A stretch of DNA of 64,000 bases from Luteipulveratus mongoliensis. Lineage in GTDB: Bacteria; Actinomycetota; Actinomycetes; Actinomycetales; Dermatophilaceae. Location of the stretch: positions 2,232,001 to 2,296,000 of the forward strand of contig NZ_CP011112.1 in the NCBI RefSeq assembly GCF_001190945.1, given 5' to 3'. The position numbers and the translations under genes were made by a program. Position 1 is the first letter of the stretch. Each line of letters starts with the position of its first letter. This document shows positions 1 to 8,592 of this stretch, in pieces. The notes under the pieces are model-generated. The model worked only from the letters and a program-made list of their open reading frames with translations, searched no databases and was not told the origin of the DNA.

Positions 1-813
1 GACACCGCGGTCACACCGCGCTACGTGCAGGGCCTGGACCCCAAGCGTGAGCTGCCGATCATCAAGAAGATCGCCAAGGGCTCGATCCGCAACAAGCTGC
101 TGTTCATCCTGCCGGCGATCATGCTGCTGTCGCAGTTCCTTCCGTGGCTGCTGATGCCGGTGCTGATGGTCGGCGGTGCGTACCTCAGCTACGAGGGTGC
201 CGAAAAGCTCTGGGAGGCGCTGCGCGGCGGGCACGAGGAGGAGAGCAACGCGGACAAGAGCGAGGCCGAGATCACCGGCGGGGCGATCCGCACCGACTTC
301 ATCCTGTCGGCCGAGATCATGGTCATCTCGCTCAAGGAGGTCGAGGACGAGCCGTTCCTCTCGCGCCTGGCCATCCTGATCGTCGTCGCCCTCCTGATCA
401 CCGTGCTCGTCTACGGCGTGGTCGCTCTGATCGTGAAGATGGACGACGTCGGCCTGCACCTGACGCAGAAGCCCGGCCGTGGCGCACAGCGCCTCGGCAG
501 CACGCTGGTGCACGGCATGCCCAAGGTGCTCAGCGTGCTCTCGACCGTCGGGATCGCCGCGATGCTCTGGGTCGGCGGCCACATCCTGCTGATCGGGCTG
601 GACGACGTCGGCTGGCACTGGCCCTACGCGCAGGTCCACCACCTCGAGGAGTCGGTGCACGACGCCACCGGTGCGCTCGGCAGCGTCCTCGGCTGGCTGA
701 CCAACACGCTAGGCTCGGCCCTCGTCGGACTGGTCGTGGGCGCGGTCATCGTCGCCGCCCTGCACGTCATCCCGCGCCGCAACAGCAAGGTGGCCGAGGG
801 CGCCGCCCACTGA
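1..813 (+). CDS. DUF808 (YedI-type) membrane protein, 5' truncated
   Basis: This is the C-terminal part of a DUF808-family integral membrane protein; the frame is open from the first base, so the start lies upstream of the window. Hydrophobic stretches cover roughly residues 25-58 (GSIRNKLLFILPAIMLL region), 120-145, 170-195 and 225-250, consistent with a polytopic inner-membrane protein. The opening run around GLDPKRELPIIKKIAKGS and the SYEGAEKLWE motif are typical of the family. A charged cytoplasmic segment rich in Glu/Lys follows the first membrane pair. The family's function is not established. The gene is followed by 215 bases without a recognisable gene. Confidence 0.85.
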   Translation, partial: DTAVTPRYVQGLDPKRELPIIKKIAKGSIRNKLLFILPAIMLLSQFLPWLLMPVLMVGGAYLSYEGAEKLWEALRGGHEEESNADKSEAEITGGAIRTDFILSAEIMVISLKEVEDEPFLSRLAILIVVALLITVLVYGVVALIVKMDDVGLHLTQKPGRGAQRLGSTLVHGMPKVLSVLSTVGIAAMLWVGGHILLIGLDDVGWHWPYAQVHHLEESVHDATGALGSVLGWLTNTLGSALVGLVVGAVIVAALHVIPRRNSKVAEGAAH

Positions 814-1028
814 GGCGTTCAAGGTGGCTGCTGCTGTTCAACATCGGGAGTGTCGGCAAAAGCCTCGATGAGCCCACGCCGCTCTACGTGATCCTCGAGG
901 GCGTCCTCGGCGGCAACCTGTACATGTCCGAGCTGCGCGACCGCATGTACCGAGGCGACATCCGGCACGGGCGTGCCCGGACCTACCATCGCGTCTGAGC
1001 AAACCTCACACAGACGCAGGAGGCTGAC

Positions 1029-1574
1029 GTGACTCAGGAGATCGTTCCGGACACCAAGGACTGGACCTGGACCCTCGAACGTCCTTGTCCCGACTGCGGA
1101 TTCGACGCAGGCGCGGTGACCGCTGATCAGGTGGGCATTCTCGTCCTGCAGGCCGCGCAGCCCTGGACCGAGGTGCTGGAGCGCGCAGACGCGCGTGACC
1201 GTCGTACGCCTGGGGTCTGGTCGGACCTGGAGTACGGCTGCCACGTCCGCGACGTGTGCGTGCTGTTCGCTCAGCGGACCCAGCAGATGCTGGAGGAGGA
1301 CGACCCGGCGTTCGCCAACTGGGATCAGGACGTAACGGCGGCCGAGAGCAACTACGCCGAGCAGGATCCGGCGGCCGTGTCGACCGAGCTCGCCGAGGCT
1401 GCAGCGGCCTATGCCCGGGCGTACGGAGAGGTGACGGGGGAGCAGTGGGCGCGCACCGGCGTACGGTCCGGCGGGTCGCACTTCACCGTGCTGACCCTCG
1501 CGCAGTACGGCTTGCACGACCTCAACCACCACCTGCACGACGTCGGTGCCGTCGGAGTCCAGACCCAGCAGTGA
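1029..1574 (+). CDS. DinB-like metal-binding four-helix protein
   Basis: The 181-residue product fits the DinB/YfiT four-helix-bundle superfamily: a helix beginning at residue 38 ([10 protein letters not shown]), a His in the YGCHVRDV segment near residue 71 and a final His cluster in [12 protein letters not shown] near residue 165, positions where the superfamily binds a divalent metal. An N-terminal CPDCGFD motif is found in an actinobacterial subgroup. The GTG start is supported by AGGAGG seven bases upstream. Members are often thiol-dependent transferases or detoxification enzymes, but the substrate cannot be told from sequence. It lies just ahead of sahH, which has its own -10 box, so co-transcription is not required. 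Confidence 0.8.
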   Translation: MTQEIVPDTKDWTWTLERPCPDCGFDAGAVTADQVGILVLQAAQPWTEVLERADARDRRTPGVWSDLEYGCHVRDVCVLFAQRTQQMLEEDDPAFANWDQDVTAAESNYAEQDPAAVSTELAEAAAAYARAYGEVTGEQWARTGVRSGGSHFTVLTLAQYGLHDLNHHLHDVGAVGVQTQQ

Positions 1575-1674
1575 GCTCGGGCCTCTACACTGGCCCGTGC
1601 CGGCGTGGGTGATGACCCGCGAGTTCCCAGAGGGGCGCGCCGAGTCCGAAACCAAGACAGGGAGTTCTTCCACC

Positions 1675-3111
1675 ATGTCGTTTGACCACAAGGTTCGCGA
1701 TCTGAGCCTCGCCGAGGCCGGCCGCCACCAGTTCCGCCTGGCCGAGCACGAGATGCCCGGCCTGATGTCCCTGCGCGAGGAGTTCGGCGACAGCCAGCCG
1801 CTCAAGGGCGCCAAGATCGCCGGCTCGCTGCACATGACCGTGCAGACCGGCGTGCTCATCGAGACGCTGACGGCGCTCGGTGCCGAGGTCCGCTGGGCCT
1901 CCTGCAACATCTACTCCACCCAGGACGAGGCCGCGGCCGCCGCAGTTGTCGGCCCCGACGGCACTCCCGAGGACCCCAAGGGCGTCCCGGTCTTCGCCTG
2001 GAAGGGCGAGTCGCTGCCGGAGTACTGGGAGTGCACCAACGAGATCCTCACCTGGCCCAATGGCGAGGGTCCCAACATGATCCTCGACGACGGCGGCGAC
2101 GCCACGATGCTGGTCCACAAGGGCCGCGAGTGGGAGGCCGCCGGTCAGGTGCCCCCCACGACCGACGCGGACTCCGAGGAGTTCTCCGTGTTCAAGGACC
2201 TGGTCCGCAAGACTCTGGCCGAGGACCCGAAGAAGTGGACCAAGATCTCTGAGGGCATCAAGGGTGTCACCGAGGAGACCACCACCGGTGTGCACCGGCT
2301 CTACGAGCTGGCCAAGGCCGGCGAGCTGCTGTTCCCGGCGATCAATGTCAACGACTCGGTCACCAAGTCCAAGTTCGACAACAAGTACGGCTGCCGCCAC
2401 AGCGTCATCGACGGCCTCAACCGTGCGACCGACGTCCTCATCGGCGGCAAGGTTGCCGTCGTGGCCGGCTTCGGCGACGTGGGCAAGGGTGTTGCCTCCG
2501 CGCTGGCCGGTCAGGGTGCGCGCGTCATCGTCACCGAGGTCGACCCGATCTGTGCGCTGCAGGCCGCGATGGAGGGCTTCCAGGTCGCCAAGCTCGATGA
2601 CGTGCTGGACATTGCCGACATCTACGTCACGACGACCGGCTGCTACGACGTGATCACCGCCGACCACATGTCGAAGATGAAGAACAAGGCGATCGTGTCC
2701 AACATCGGTCACTTCGACAACGAGATCGACATGGCCGGCCTGGCCAAGATCCCGGGCGTCAAGAAGGTCGAGATCAAGCCGCAGGTGCACGAGTGGACCT
2801 TCGAGGGTGGCAACTCCATCATCGTGCTGTCCGAGGGTCGCCTCATGAACCTCGGCAACGCCACGGGCCACCCGAGCTTCGTGATGTCGAACTCGTTCGC
2901 CAACCAGACGATCGCGCAGATCGAGATCTTCACCAAGCCGGGCGAGTACAAGAACGACGTCTACGTCCTGCCCAAGCACCTGGACGAGAAGGTCGCCCGT
3001 CTGCACCTGGCGGCGCTGGGTGTCGAGCTCACCGAGCTGTCCAAGGCGCAGGCCGAGTACCTCGGTGTCGACGTCGCCGGCCCCTACAAGCCGGAGCACT
3101 ACCGCTACTGA
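1675..3111 (+). CDS. sahH: Adenosylhomocysteinase
   Basis: The enzyme reversibly hydrolyses S-adenosylhomocysteine to adenosine and homocysteine using bound NAD, removing the product inhibitor of methyltransferases. The 478-residue chain is full length. The N-terminal substrate domain contains GSLHMTVQT and DDGGDATML, the NAD-binding loop reads GFGDVGKG at about residues 265-272, and the C terminus ends KPEHYRY, the family's conserved tail that reaches into the neighbouring subunit. ATG 1675 matches the usual family start ([12 protein letters not shown] follows at once). An in-frame GTG at 1597, five bases after TACACT (1586-1591), is an alternative leaderless start adding 26 residues. A strong hairpin follows at 3200-3233. 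Confidence 0.97.
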   Translation: MSFDHKVRDLSLAEAGRHQFRLAEHEMPGLMSLREEFGDSQPLKGAKIAGSLHMTVQTGVLIETLTALGAEVRWASCNIYSTQDEAAAAAVVGPDGTPEDPKGVPVFAWKGESLPEYWECTNEILTWPNGEGPNMILDDGGDATMLVHKGREWEAAGQVPPTTDADSEEFSVFKDLVRKTLAEDPKKWTKISEGIKGVTEETTTGVHRLYELAKAGELLFPAINVNDSVTKSKFDNKYGCRHSVIDGLNRATDVLIGGKVAVVAGFGDVGKGVASALAGQGARVIVTEVDPICALQAAMEGFQVAKLDDVLDIADIYVTTTGCYDVITADHMSKMKNKAIVSNIGHFDNEIDMAGLAKIPGVKKVEIKPQVHEWTFEGGNSIIVLSEGRLMNLGNATGHPSFVMSNSFANQTIAQIEIFTKPGEYKNDVYVLPKHLDEKVARLHLAALGVELTELSKAQAEYLGVDVAGPYKPEHYRY

Positions 3112-3121
3112 CCGATCCGCC

Positions 3122-3193
3122 GGTCGAGTAGGGCGAGGGGTCGAGTAGGGCGAGGAACGAGCCGTATCGAGACCCAGAACCCGTATCGAGACC
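3122..3193. repeat. Short intergenic repeat block (two tandem 17-mers, two 12-mers)
   Basis: A 17-base unit ggtcgagtagggcgagg occurs twice back to back (3122-3138, 3139-3155), followed by two copies of cgtatcgagacc (3163-3174 and 3182-3193). Sequences of the form TCGATACGGCTCGT...CTACTCGACC are a widespread dispersed intergenic repeat in actinobacteria; here it is partly tandem and lies directly after the sahH stop codon. No coding potential is seen. Confidence 0.75.
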
Positions 3194-3199
3194 TCTGCC

Positions 3200-3233
3200 G
3201 TACGCCGTCCGCTCACCTGAGCGGGCGGCGTAC
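3200..3233 (+). terminator. Likely sahH terminator hairpin
   Basis: Arms gtacgccgtccgctca (3200-3215) and tgagcgggcggcgtac (3218-3233) pair over 15-16 positions with a single G-U wobble and a tiny loop. There is no T tract, as is common for actinobacterial hairpin terminators. It separates sahH from the mtrA promoter region. Confidence 0.6.
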
Positions 3234-3338
3234 GCGTGTGTCACGGCGTACTTGGAGAACTCTGTGTGAAAATGTGGCCGCGTCCCGGGGCGCTGTTCGG
3301 CGAGCCCGGGGGAGCCACAACGGAAGGACACCCACACG

Positions 3339-4016
3339 GTGAAGGGCCGCATACTCGTCGTCGATGACGATCCCGCTCTCGCTGAGATGCTCGGCATCAT
3401 CTTGCACAGCGAGGGTCTCGAGGTGACCCATTGCGCCGAGGGGGGCACCGCCGTACAAGCCTTCCGCGACAGCAAACCCGATGTCGTGCTGCTCGACGTC
3501 ATGCTTCCCGGGCTGGACGGCATCGAGGTGTGCCGGCGGATCCGCGCCGAGTCCGGTGTCCCGATCATCATGCTCACCGCTCGCACCGACACCGTCGACG
3601 TGGTCGTCGGCCTGGAGTCCGGAGCGGACGACTACGTCAACAAGCCGTTCAAGCCCCAGGAGCTGGTCGCCCGCGTGCGAGCCCGGCTACGCCGGGGCGA
3701 TGAGCCGGAGCCGGAGCGCCTGCAGATCGGTGACCTGACGATCGATGTCGCAGGACACACCGTCAAGCGTGCCGACGAGCTGATCTCGCTGACACCGCTG
3801 GAGTTCGACCTGCTCGTCGCTCTTGCACGCAAGCCGTGGCAGGTGTTCACCCGTGAGGTCCTGCTGGAGCAGGTCTGGGGCTACCGCCACGCCGGCGACA
3901 CCCGACTGGTCAACGTGCACGTCCAGCGGCTGCGTTCCAAGATCGAGCGGGACCCGGAGCGTCCGGAGATCGTGCTGACCGTGCGTGGGGTCGGCTACAA
4001 GGCGGGATCGAGCTAG
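3339..4016 (+). CDS. mtrA: Response regulator MtrA
   Basis: MtrA is the OmpR/PhoB-type regulator of the MtrAB two-component system that links cell-wall metabolism, division and, in mycobacteria, replication initiation. The 225-residue protein has the receiver domain with acidic pocket DDD at residues 9-11, phospho-acceptor Asp53 in LLDVMLPG, switch Thr in MLTART, Lys in NKPFKP, and a C-terminal winged helix (residues about 130-222, ending VRGVGYKAG). GTG 3339 is preceded by GGAAGGA. mtrB begins four bases after its stop, so the two are co-transcribed. The order sahH-mtrA-mtrB-lpqB is that of M. tuberculosis except that tmk is absent. Confidence 0.97.
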   Translation: MKGRILVVDDDPALAEMLGIILHSEGLEVTHCAEGGTAVQAFRDSKPDVVLLDVMLPGLDGIEVCRRIRAESGVPIIMLTARTDTVDVVVGLESGADDYVNKPFKPQELVARVRARLRRGDEPEPERLQIGDLTIDVAGHTVKRADELISLTPLEFDLLVALARKPWQVFTREVLLEQVWGYRHAGDTRLVNVHVQRLRSKIERDPERPEIVLTVRGVGYKAGSS

Positions 4017-4020
4017 GCCC

Positions 4021-5772
4021 ATGTCCAGCAGCGGTGTCACCGACGGGACCAGTCCGGCCGCCGGTGGATCGACCCCTCGGGCGGGCGAACCGACGTGGGA
4101 CGAGCGCCTCCGGCTGCTGCTGATGCACAGCGGCTGGCGCGGGCGGCGCGTGCTGCGCCGCTGGCTACGGCCGTGGCGGCGATCACTGCTGCTACGGGTC
4201 ATGACGACCACCGTGCTGCTGGGGGCGCTGACGTCGTTCGCGCTCGGGTCGTTCATGTACCAGCGCATCGCCGACGGCCTTGTGGCCGCCAAGATGCGTT
4301 CGTCGGAGCAGGACGCTGCGCAGCGCCGCACCGATGCCGAGCGGAAGATCGCCAGCACCATCAGGGTCGACCCGAGCACGATGCAGCAGCTCGGCCAGGA
4401 CATCGTCGACCAGACGGCGGCGCCAGGCGAGGACCGGTCACGTCTAGCCATTCTCACGCTAGCGAAGACGCCGGGCGAGACCAACGACGCCTTGCCCGCG
4501 ATGTTCACACCGCCCTACGTCCAGGAGAGCTGGATCCCGGAGTCGATCCGCGACGCGCTGGATGCTGATCCTGAGCACCAGCAGGCGATGACGATCCGCG
4601 TCAGTGGGCAGGACGAAGGGTCGCCGACCAACATCCCAGCGGTCGTCATCGGCTCTCAGCTCCGCCTGCAGCAGGCCGGCAACTACGACCTCTACATCAT
4701 CTATCCGATGCAGACGGAGACTCGCACGCTCGCGCTCATCAAGAACGCGTTCATCCTGGGTGGTCTCGGACTGGTCCTCCTGCTCGCCGCGCTCGCCTAC
4801 ATGGTGACGCGCATGGTGGTCACACCGGTCCGCTCGGCCCGGCACGTGGCCGAGCGGCTGAGTGAAGGCGCGCTCAACGAGCGCATGGTGGCTCAGGGAG
4901 AGGACGACCTGGCCCGGCTCGCGACATCGTTCAACGCCATGGCCGACAACCTGCAGCGTCAGATCCGTCAGCTCGAGGACCTGTCTGAGGTGCAGCAGCG
5001 TTTCACCTCCGACGTCTCGCACGAACTGCGCACCCCGTTGACCACGATCCGGATGGCGGCCGACCTGATCCATCAGAGCCGCAGCGACTTCAGCGCGCCG
5101 GTGTCCCGGTCGGCCGAGCTGCTGCTGCGCGAGCTGGACCGCTTCGAGTCGCTGCTGGCCGACCTTCTGGAGATCAGCCGGTTCGACGCCGGTGCAGCCT
5201 CCCTCGAGCTGGAGCAGGCTGACCTGCGCGATGTCGTACGCCGGGTCATCGACTCCACGGCGACCCTCGCCTCACGCGCCGGCACCGTGGTCATGGTCGA
5301 GGCTCCTGCGCCCTGCCGTGCGGACATGGACCAACGCCGTGTCGAGCGAGTGATCCGCAACCTCGTGAGCAACGCCATCGAGCATGCCGAGCAGCGTCCG
5401 ATCGACATCACGGTGGGGGCCAACGACACCGCGGTTGCCGTGTCCGTACGCGACCACGGCGTCGGTCTCAAACCGGGGGAGGCCTCGATGGTCTTCAACA
5501 GGTTCTGGCGATCGGATCCGGCCCGCGCGCGGACGACGGGCGGCACCGGACTAGGGCTGTCGATCTCGTTGGAGGACGCCCGTCTGCACCAGGGTTGGCT
5601 GCAGGCCTGGGGAGAGCCGGGTGAAGGCTCGTGCTTCCGTCTCACTCTGCCGTTGCGGCCGGGTGACGCCATCAAGCGCTCGCCGACGCGCCTGGTCGAT
5701 GTGGCGCCCACGGCGACCGCGGACCCGAGCACGTTGGTGATTCCTGCTGCTACGGACCGGGTGGACCGATGA
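4021..5772 (+). CDS. mtrB: Sensor histidine kinase MtrB
   Basis: This is the membrane sensor kinase that phosphorylates MtrA. The 583-residue chain has a basic cytoplasmic N terminus, a first membrane segment near residues 58-80, an extracytoplasmic domain, a second membrane segment near 240-262, a HAMP linker, the HisKA dimerisation helix with phospho-acceptor His334 (DVSHELRTPL), and a HATPase domain with N box NLVSNAIEHAEQ and G boxes DHGVGL and TGGTGLGLS. ATG 4021 is chosen over an upstream GTG at 3985 because it follows the mtrA stop directly and gives a normal N terminus. Its last codons overlap lpqB (ATGA). Confidence 0.96.
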   Translation: MSSSGVTDGTSPAAGGSTPRAGEPTWDERLRLLLMHSGWRGRRVLRRWLRPWRRSLLLRVMTTTVLLGALTSFALGSFMYQRIADGLVAAKMRSSEQDAAQRRTDAERKIASTIRVDPSTMQQLGQDIVDQTAAPGEDRSRLAILTLAKTPGETNDALPAMFTPPYVQESWIPESIRDALDADPEHQQAMTIRVSGQDEGSPTNIPAVVIGSQLRLQQAGNYDLYIIYPMQTETRTLALIKNAFILGGLGLVLLLAALAYMVTRMVVTPVRSARHVAERLSEGALNERMVAQGEDDLARLATSFNAMADNLQRQIRQLEDLSEVQQRFTSDVSHELRTPLTTIRMAADLIHQSRSDFSAPVSRSAELLLRELDRFESLLADLLEISRFDAGAASLELEQADLRDVVRRVIDSTATLASRAGTVVMVEAPAPCRADMDQRRVERVIRNLVSNAIEHAEQRPIDITVGANDTAVAVSVRDHGVGLKPGEASMVFNRFWRSDPARARTTGGTGLGLSISLEDARLHQGWLQAWGEPGEGSCFRLTLPLRPGDAIKRSPTRLVDVAPTATADPSTLVIPAATDRVDR

Positions 5773-7598
5773 GGCGCGTGCTGGTCGCGGTCCTGACGGT
5801 GTGCTGTCTCCTGGCGCTCAGCGCCTGTGGCGGGATCCCCAAGCAGAGCGCGGTGCAGCCGCGGCTCGCGGTCGGCACCGATTCCGGCAAGGAGGTCAAC
5901 CGCGTCTCGATCGACCCACTGCCGCCCCAGTCGGGTGCGACTCGCGAGCAGGTGGCGGCGGGCTTCATCAAGGCGCACATCGGCACCGACGACGCCTTCG
6001 CGACAGCCAAGGACTTCATGGCGCCGGCCGCTCAGCAGCGCTGGGGGCCCGACCAGTCGATCGTGGTGCTGCGGGACCATAACCTCACGATCACCCGCAA
6101 GGGCAACGTCGTGACGGTCTCAGCGGTCGCGATCGCGCAGGTCAGCTCCGACGGACACCTCTCGGAGCTGCCGGAGCCCAAGTCAATGAGTGTCGCCCTG
6201 CCGATGGCGAAGGTCGGCGAGGACTGGCGGGTCGCTCAGGTGCCGCCCACCCTCGGGTTGTGGCTGGCCAAGGACGACTTCACGCGGCTCTACACCCCGC
6301 GTCAGATCTTCTACGGCGCGATCGGTCAGAAGAAGGTCCTGGTGCCCGACACACGATGGCTGTCCGAGCCGGCCAGTGTCACCGCGATGGCCAAGGCGGT
6401 GCTGACGCCACCGCCGGCATGGTTGTCGCCCGCGGTGCGGCACCAGATGCCTGCAGGGATCGACCTTCCGGTGCAGTCGGTGCCGGTGTCGGACGACGGC
6501 ACCGCCCAGGTCGAGCTCCCGCCCGAGATCCGTGACGCGTCACCGGCAGACCGAGTGCTGCTGTGGGCGTGCATGCTGCAGACCCTCAGCCTGGGACCGA
6601 AGGTGCAAAAGGTCGAGGTCACGGTCGGTGGCGCACCCCTTCAGGTGCCGCAGTTCCCGCCACAGCCGGCCTCTGCGGGAGACCTGGGCTACCAGGCGAT
6701 CGTCTCCAACGACGGCCCGGCGATCCTGCGCGACGGCGAGCAGCTGCAGTGGGAGACAGACACCCTCGGCAGTGAGAACGACCACAACACCAAGCTGCGC
6801 CCCGAGGAAGAGACGCTGCCGAGTCTGCCTGCCATCACCCGCAACTGGACGCTGCTGGCCGCCGACAGCCAGGCGCGTGAGCTGGCTGCCGTCTCGGGTG
6901 ACCTGCGCACGATCTCTCGCTGGGTCGGGGGCCATCGGTACGATCGGCCGGCCTTCGCGACCGGCCTGGTGCGGCCCTCGTACGACGGTGACGGGAGCCT
7001 ATGGCTGGCGGGCCGAGCCCTGGCGACTGCGGGCCCCACTCCGACGACCGGCAAGCCTGATGCTGCGGGGCCGGCAACGGTGTGGGTCATCGACACCGGC
7101 GATCCCGTCGAGCAGGCGCAACCCAAGGCGATCGACGCCCCCTGGCTGGCCGGCCGCGACGTGCTCGCCCTTGAGGTCTCTGCGGAGGGACAGCGTGTCG
7201 CGCTCGTGGTCCGCGAGCGCAACGGCGGCCGAACCTCCTTGCTCATCAGTGCGATTCAGCGGGATCCGCAGGGTGAGGTCGAGTCCCTGACTCCGCCGCG
7301 GGTGGTGAACGACTCGGTCACCCACCTCACCGACGTGTCGTGGGTCAACAGCACGACCCTGGCGGTCGTCGGCAAGCTTCGGTCCGACCCGTCGCAGGAG
7401 CGGCCGATCCTGGTGAATTTGGACGGTTTCGCGGCACCGCTGCGGCGCGCCGACGGCGCCGTTCGCGTCGTCGGAGGTACGCGCTCGCAGGACAACGTCA
7501 GCGTCGTCACCAATCGCGACACGATCCTGGTCCGCCAAGGCGAGGCCTGGAAGAAGGTGGCCACAGGCCAGGACCTGGTGGTCCCCGCCCCTCAGTAG
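5769..7598 (+). CDS. lpqB: Lipoprotein LpqB (MtrAB accessory)
   Basis: LpqB is the extracytoplasmic lipoprotein partner of MtrB in actinobacteria and modulates MtrA phosphorylation. The signal peptide ends in the lipobox LSAC with lipid-modified Cys20. It is followed by an N-terminal LpqB domain and a GerMN-type domain (about residues 60-290), then a beta-propeller-like C-terminal half rich in VWVIDTG and LAVVGKL strands. 609 residues is normal for the family. The ATG overlaps the mtrB stop by four bases (ATGA), so it is the third gene of the mtrA-mtrB-lpqB operon. Confidence 0.95.
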   Translation: MRRVLVAVLTVCCLLALSACGGIPKQSAVQPRLAVGTDSGKEVNRVSIDPLPPQSGATREQVAAGFIKAHIGTDDAFATAKDFMAPAAQQRWGPDQSIVVLRDHNLTITRKGNVVTVSAVAIAQVSSDGHLSELPEPKSMSVALPMAKVGEDWRVAQVPPTLGLWLAKDDFTRLYTPRQIFYGAIGQKKVLVPDTRWLSEPASVTAMAKAVLTPPPAWLSPAVRHQMPAGIDLPVQSVPVSDDGTAQVELPPEIRDASPADRVLLWACMLQTLSLGPKVQKVEVTVGGAPLQVPQFPPQPASAGDLGYQAIVSNDGPAILRDGEQLQWETDTLGSENDHNTKLRPEEETLPSLPAITRNWTLLAADSQARELAAVSGDLRTISRWVGGHRYDRPAFATGLVRPSYDGDGSLWLAGRALATAGPTPTTGKPDAAGPATVWVIDTGDPVEQAQPKAIDAPWLAGRDVLALEVSAEGQRVALVVRERNGGRTSLLISAIQRDPQGEVESLTPPRVVNDSVTHLTDVSWVNSTTLAVVGKLRSDPSQERPILVNLDGFAAPLRRADGAVRVVGGTRSQDNVSVVTNRDTILVRQGEAWKKVATGQDLVVPAPQ

Positions 7599-7685
7599 TC
7601 CACAGCCCATGGCCGCAGGCGGGCTTCGCACACAGCTCGAGTGCCGGACCTGCCGGATCGTGGCCGGCGCTGGTCCGATGGGCGC

Positions 7686-8420
7686 ATGACTGCTGCACAT
7701 GCACTGCTCGACCTGGTGCTGCCGCGACGCTGCGCAGGTTGTGACGCACCGGGGGACGGGTGGTGCGCCGACTGCCGGGACGAGGTGGCGAGGCGTCGTC
7801 GTGGCCCGGCTCGGCCGACGCGCCCGTCGCCCGCCCCGGACGGATTCCCACCCACCTGGGCGATGACGACGTACGAGGACCCGGTGCGCCGAGCCATCGT
7901 GGAGCACAAGGACTCTGGTCGTGCCGATCTGGTGCCGTTGCTCGCTGCCTGGTGGCGCGATGCAGCGGCGGGAGCCCTATCAGGCGACCCGCACGCCTGT
8001 GCGGCCCTGGGGCAGGCGCCAGTGTTCGTGGTCCCTGCGCCGTCCTCGGGGAGCGCGAGGCGGCAGCGCGGGCGAGACCCGTGGGCTGAGGTCACCAGAG
8101 CGGCCGTCGCGGGAGTGTCCACGCTGTCCTTCCATCGTTGCTTGACGCAGGTGCGGCGAGTCGCAGACCAGTCCGGGCTGGACGCAGCCGCGCGATGGGA
8201 CAACCTGCATGCCGCGATGGCTGTCCGCGATCCGGGACCTCTGAGAGGGGCGGTGTGCCTGGTGAGCGATGACGTCCTGACCAGCGGCGCCACCCTCACG
8301 GAGGCCTCTCGAGCGCTCTACGCCGCCGGTGCGAGGCACGTCTGCGCGGCGGTGCTGGCGGCCACGCAGCGACGTCCGCGGACTACCCGTGGACTCCAGG
8401 CACCGGGTCGTCTACCGTGA
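7686..8420 (+). CDS. ComF-family phosphoribosyltransferase-like protein
   Basis: The 244-residue protein has the ComF layout: an N-terminal zinc-ribbon-like motif with Cys16, Cys19, Cys27 and Cys30 (RRCAGC and WCADC) and a C-terminal phosphoribosyltransferase fold with the PRPP-binding loop VSDDVLTSGATL near residue 205. ComF proteins are linked to DNA uptake in naturally competent bacteria, but in actinobacteria the role of this lpqB/hpf-linked copy is unknown. ATG 7686 is chosen over the GTG at 7641 because the longer form adds 15 residues with no family similarity. Position between lpqB and hpf matches M. tuberculosis Rv3242c. Confidence 0.88.
   Translation: MTAAHALLDLVLPRRCAGCDAPGDGWCADCRDEVARRRRGPARPTRPSPAPDGFPPTWAMTTYEDPVRRAIVEHKDSGRADLVPLLAAWWRDAAAGALSGDPHACAALGQAPVFVVPAPSSGSARRQRGRDPWAEVTRAAVAGVSTLSFHRCLTQVRRVADQSGLDAAARWDNLHAAMAVRDPGPLRGAVCLVSDDVLTSGATLTEASRALYAAGARHVCAAVLAATQRRPRTTRGLQAPGRLP
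8413..8418 (+). promoter_or_regulatory. Candidate -10 box ahead of hpf
   Basis: TACCGT lies six bases ahead of ATG 8425, which opens a 41-codon frame, and 175 bases ahead of hpf. It is the only TANNNT hexamer noticed with leaderless spacing in this gap and could drive hpf. Confidence 0.3.
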
Positions 8421-8424
8421 CGGG

Positions 8425-8550
8425 ATGGAGCACCTGCTGCACTCAGCGCAGCGCCTGGTCCGTCGAGCCGCGAGCGGTTCCGCGCCAGGAGTGCCCGACG
8501 AGCACCAGACATCGTGGACTGGGGTGATGCCGTTCAGCGAAGGGGCCTGA
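8425..8550 (+). CDS. Possible leaderless small ORF (41 aa) ahead of hpf
   Basis: The frame opens with ATG six bases after TACCGT and ends 42 bases before hpf. The product would begin MEHLLHSAQRLVRRAASG and end FSEGA; it has no signal peptide, membrane segment or recognised motif. It may be a short leader peptide translated from a leaderless transcript, or a chance frame in the hpf leader. Only the spacing of start codon and -10 box argues for it. Confidence 0.25.
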   Translation: MEHLLHSAQRLVRRAASGSAPGVPDEHQTSWTGVMPFSEGA

Positions 8551-8592
8551 CCGCCCTGTTCTCTCGAATCGTTCATCCCCAGGAGGTAGTCC

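Noticed and set aside
1575-1674. SAM or SAH riboswitch ahead of sahH
   Set aside because: The 100-base leader shows no conserved stem-and-core pattern that I could match to a known class.
1585-3216. 543-codon open frame antisense to sahH
   Set aside because: It mirrors the codon pattern of sahH on the other strand, shows low-complexity Val/Asp/Leu/Gly repeats and no family motif; a shadow frame of high-GC coding DNA.
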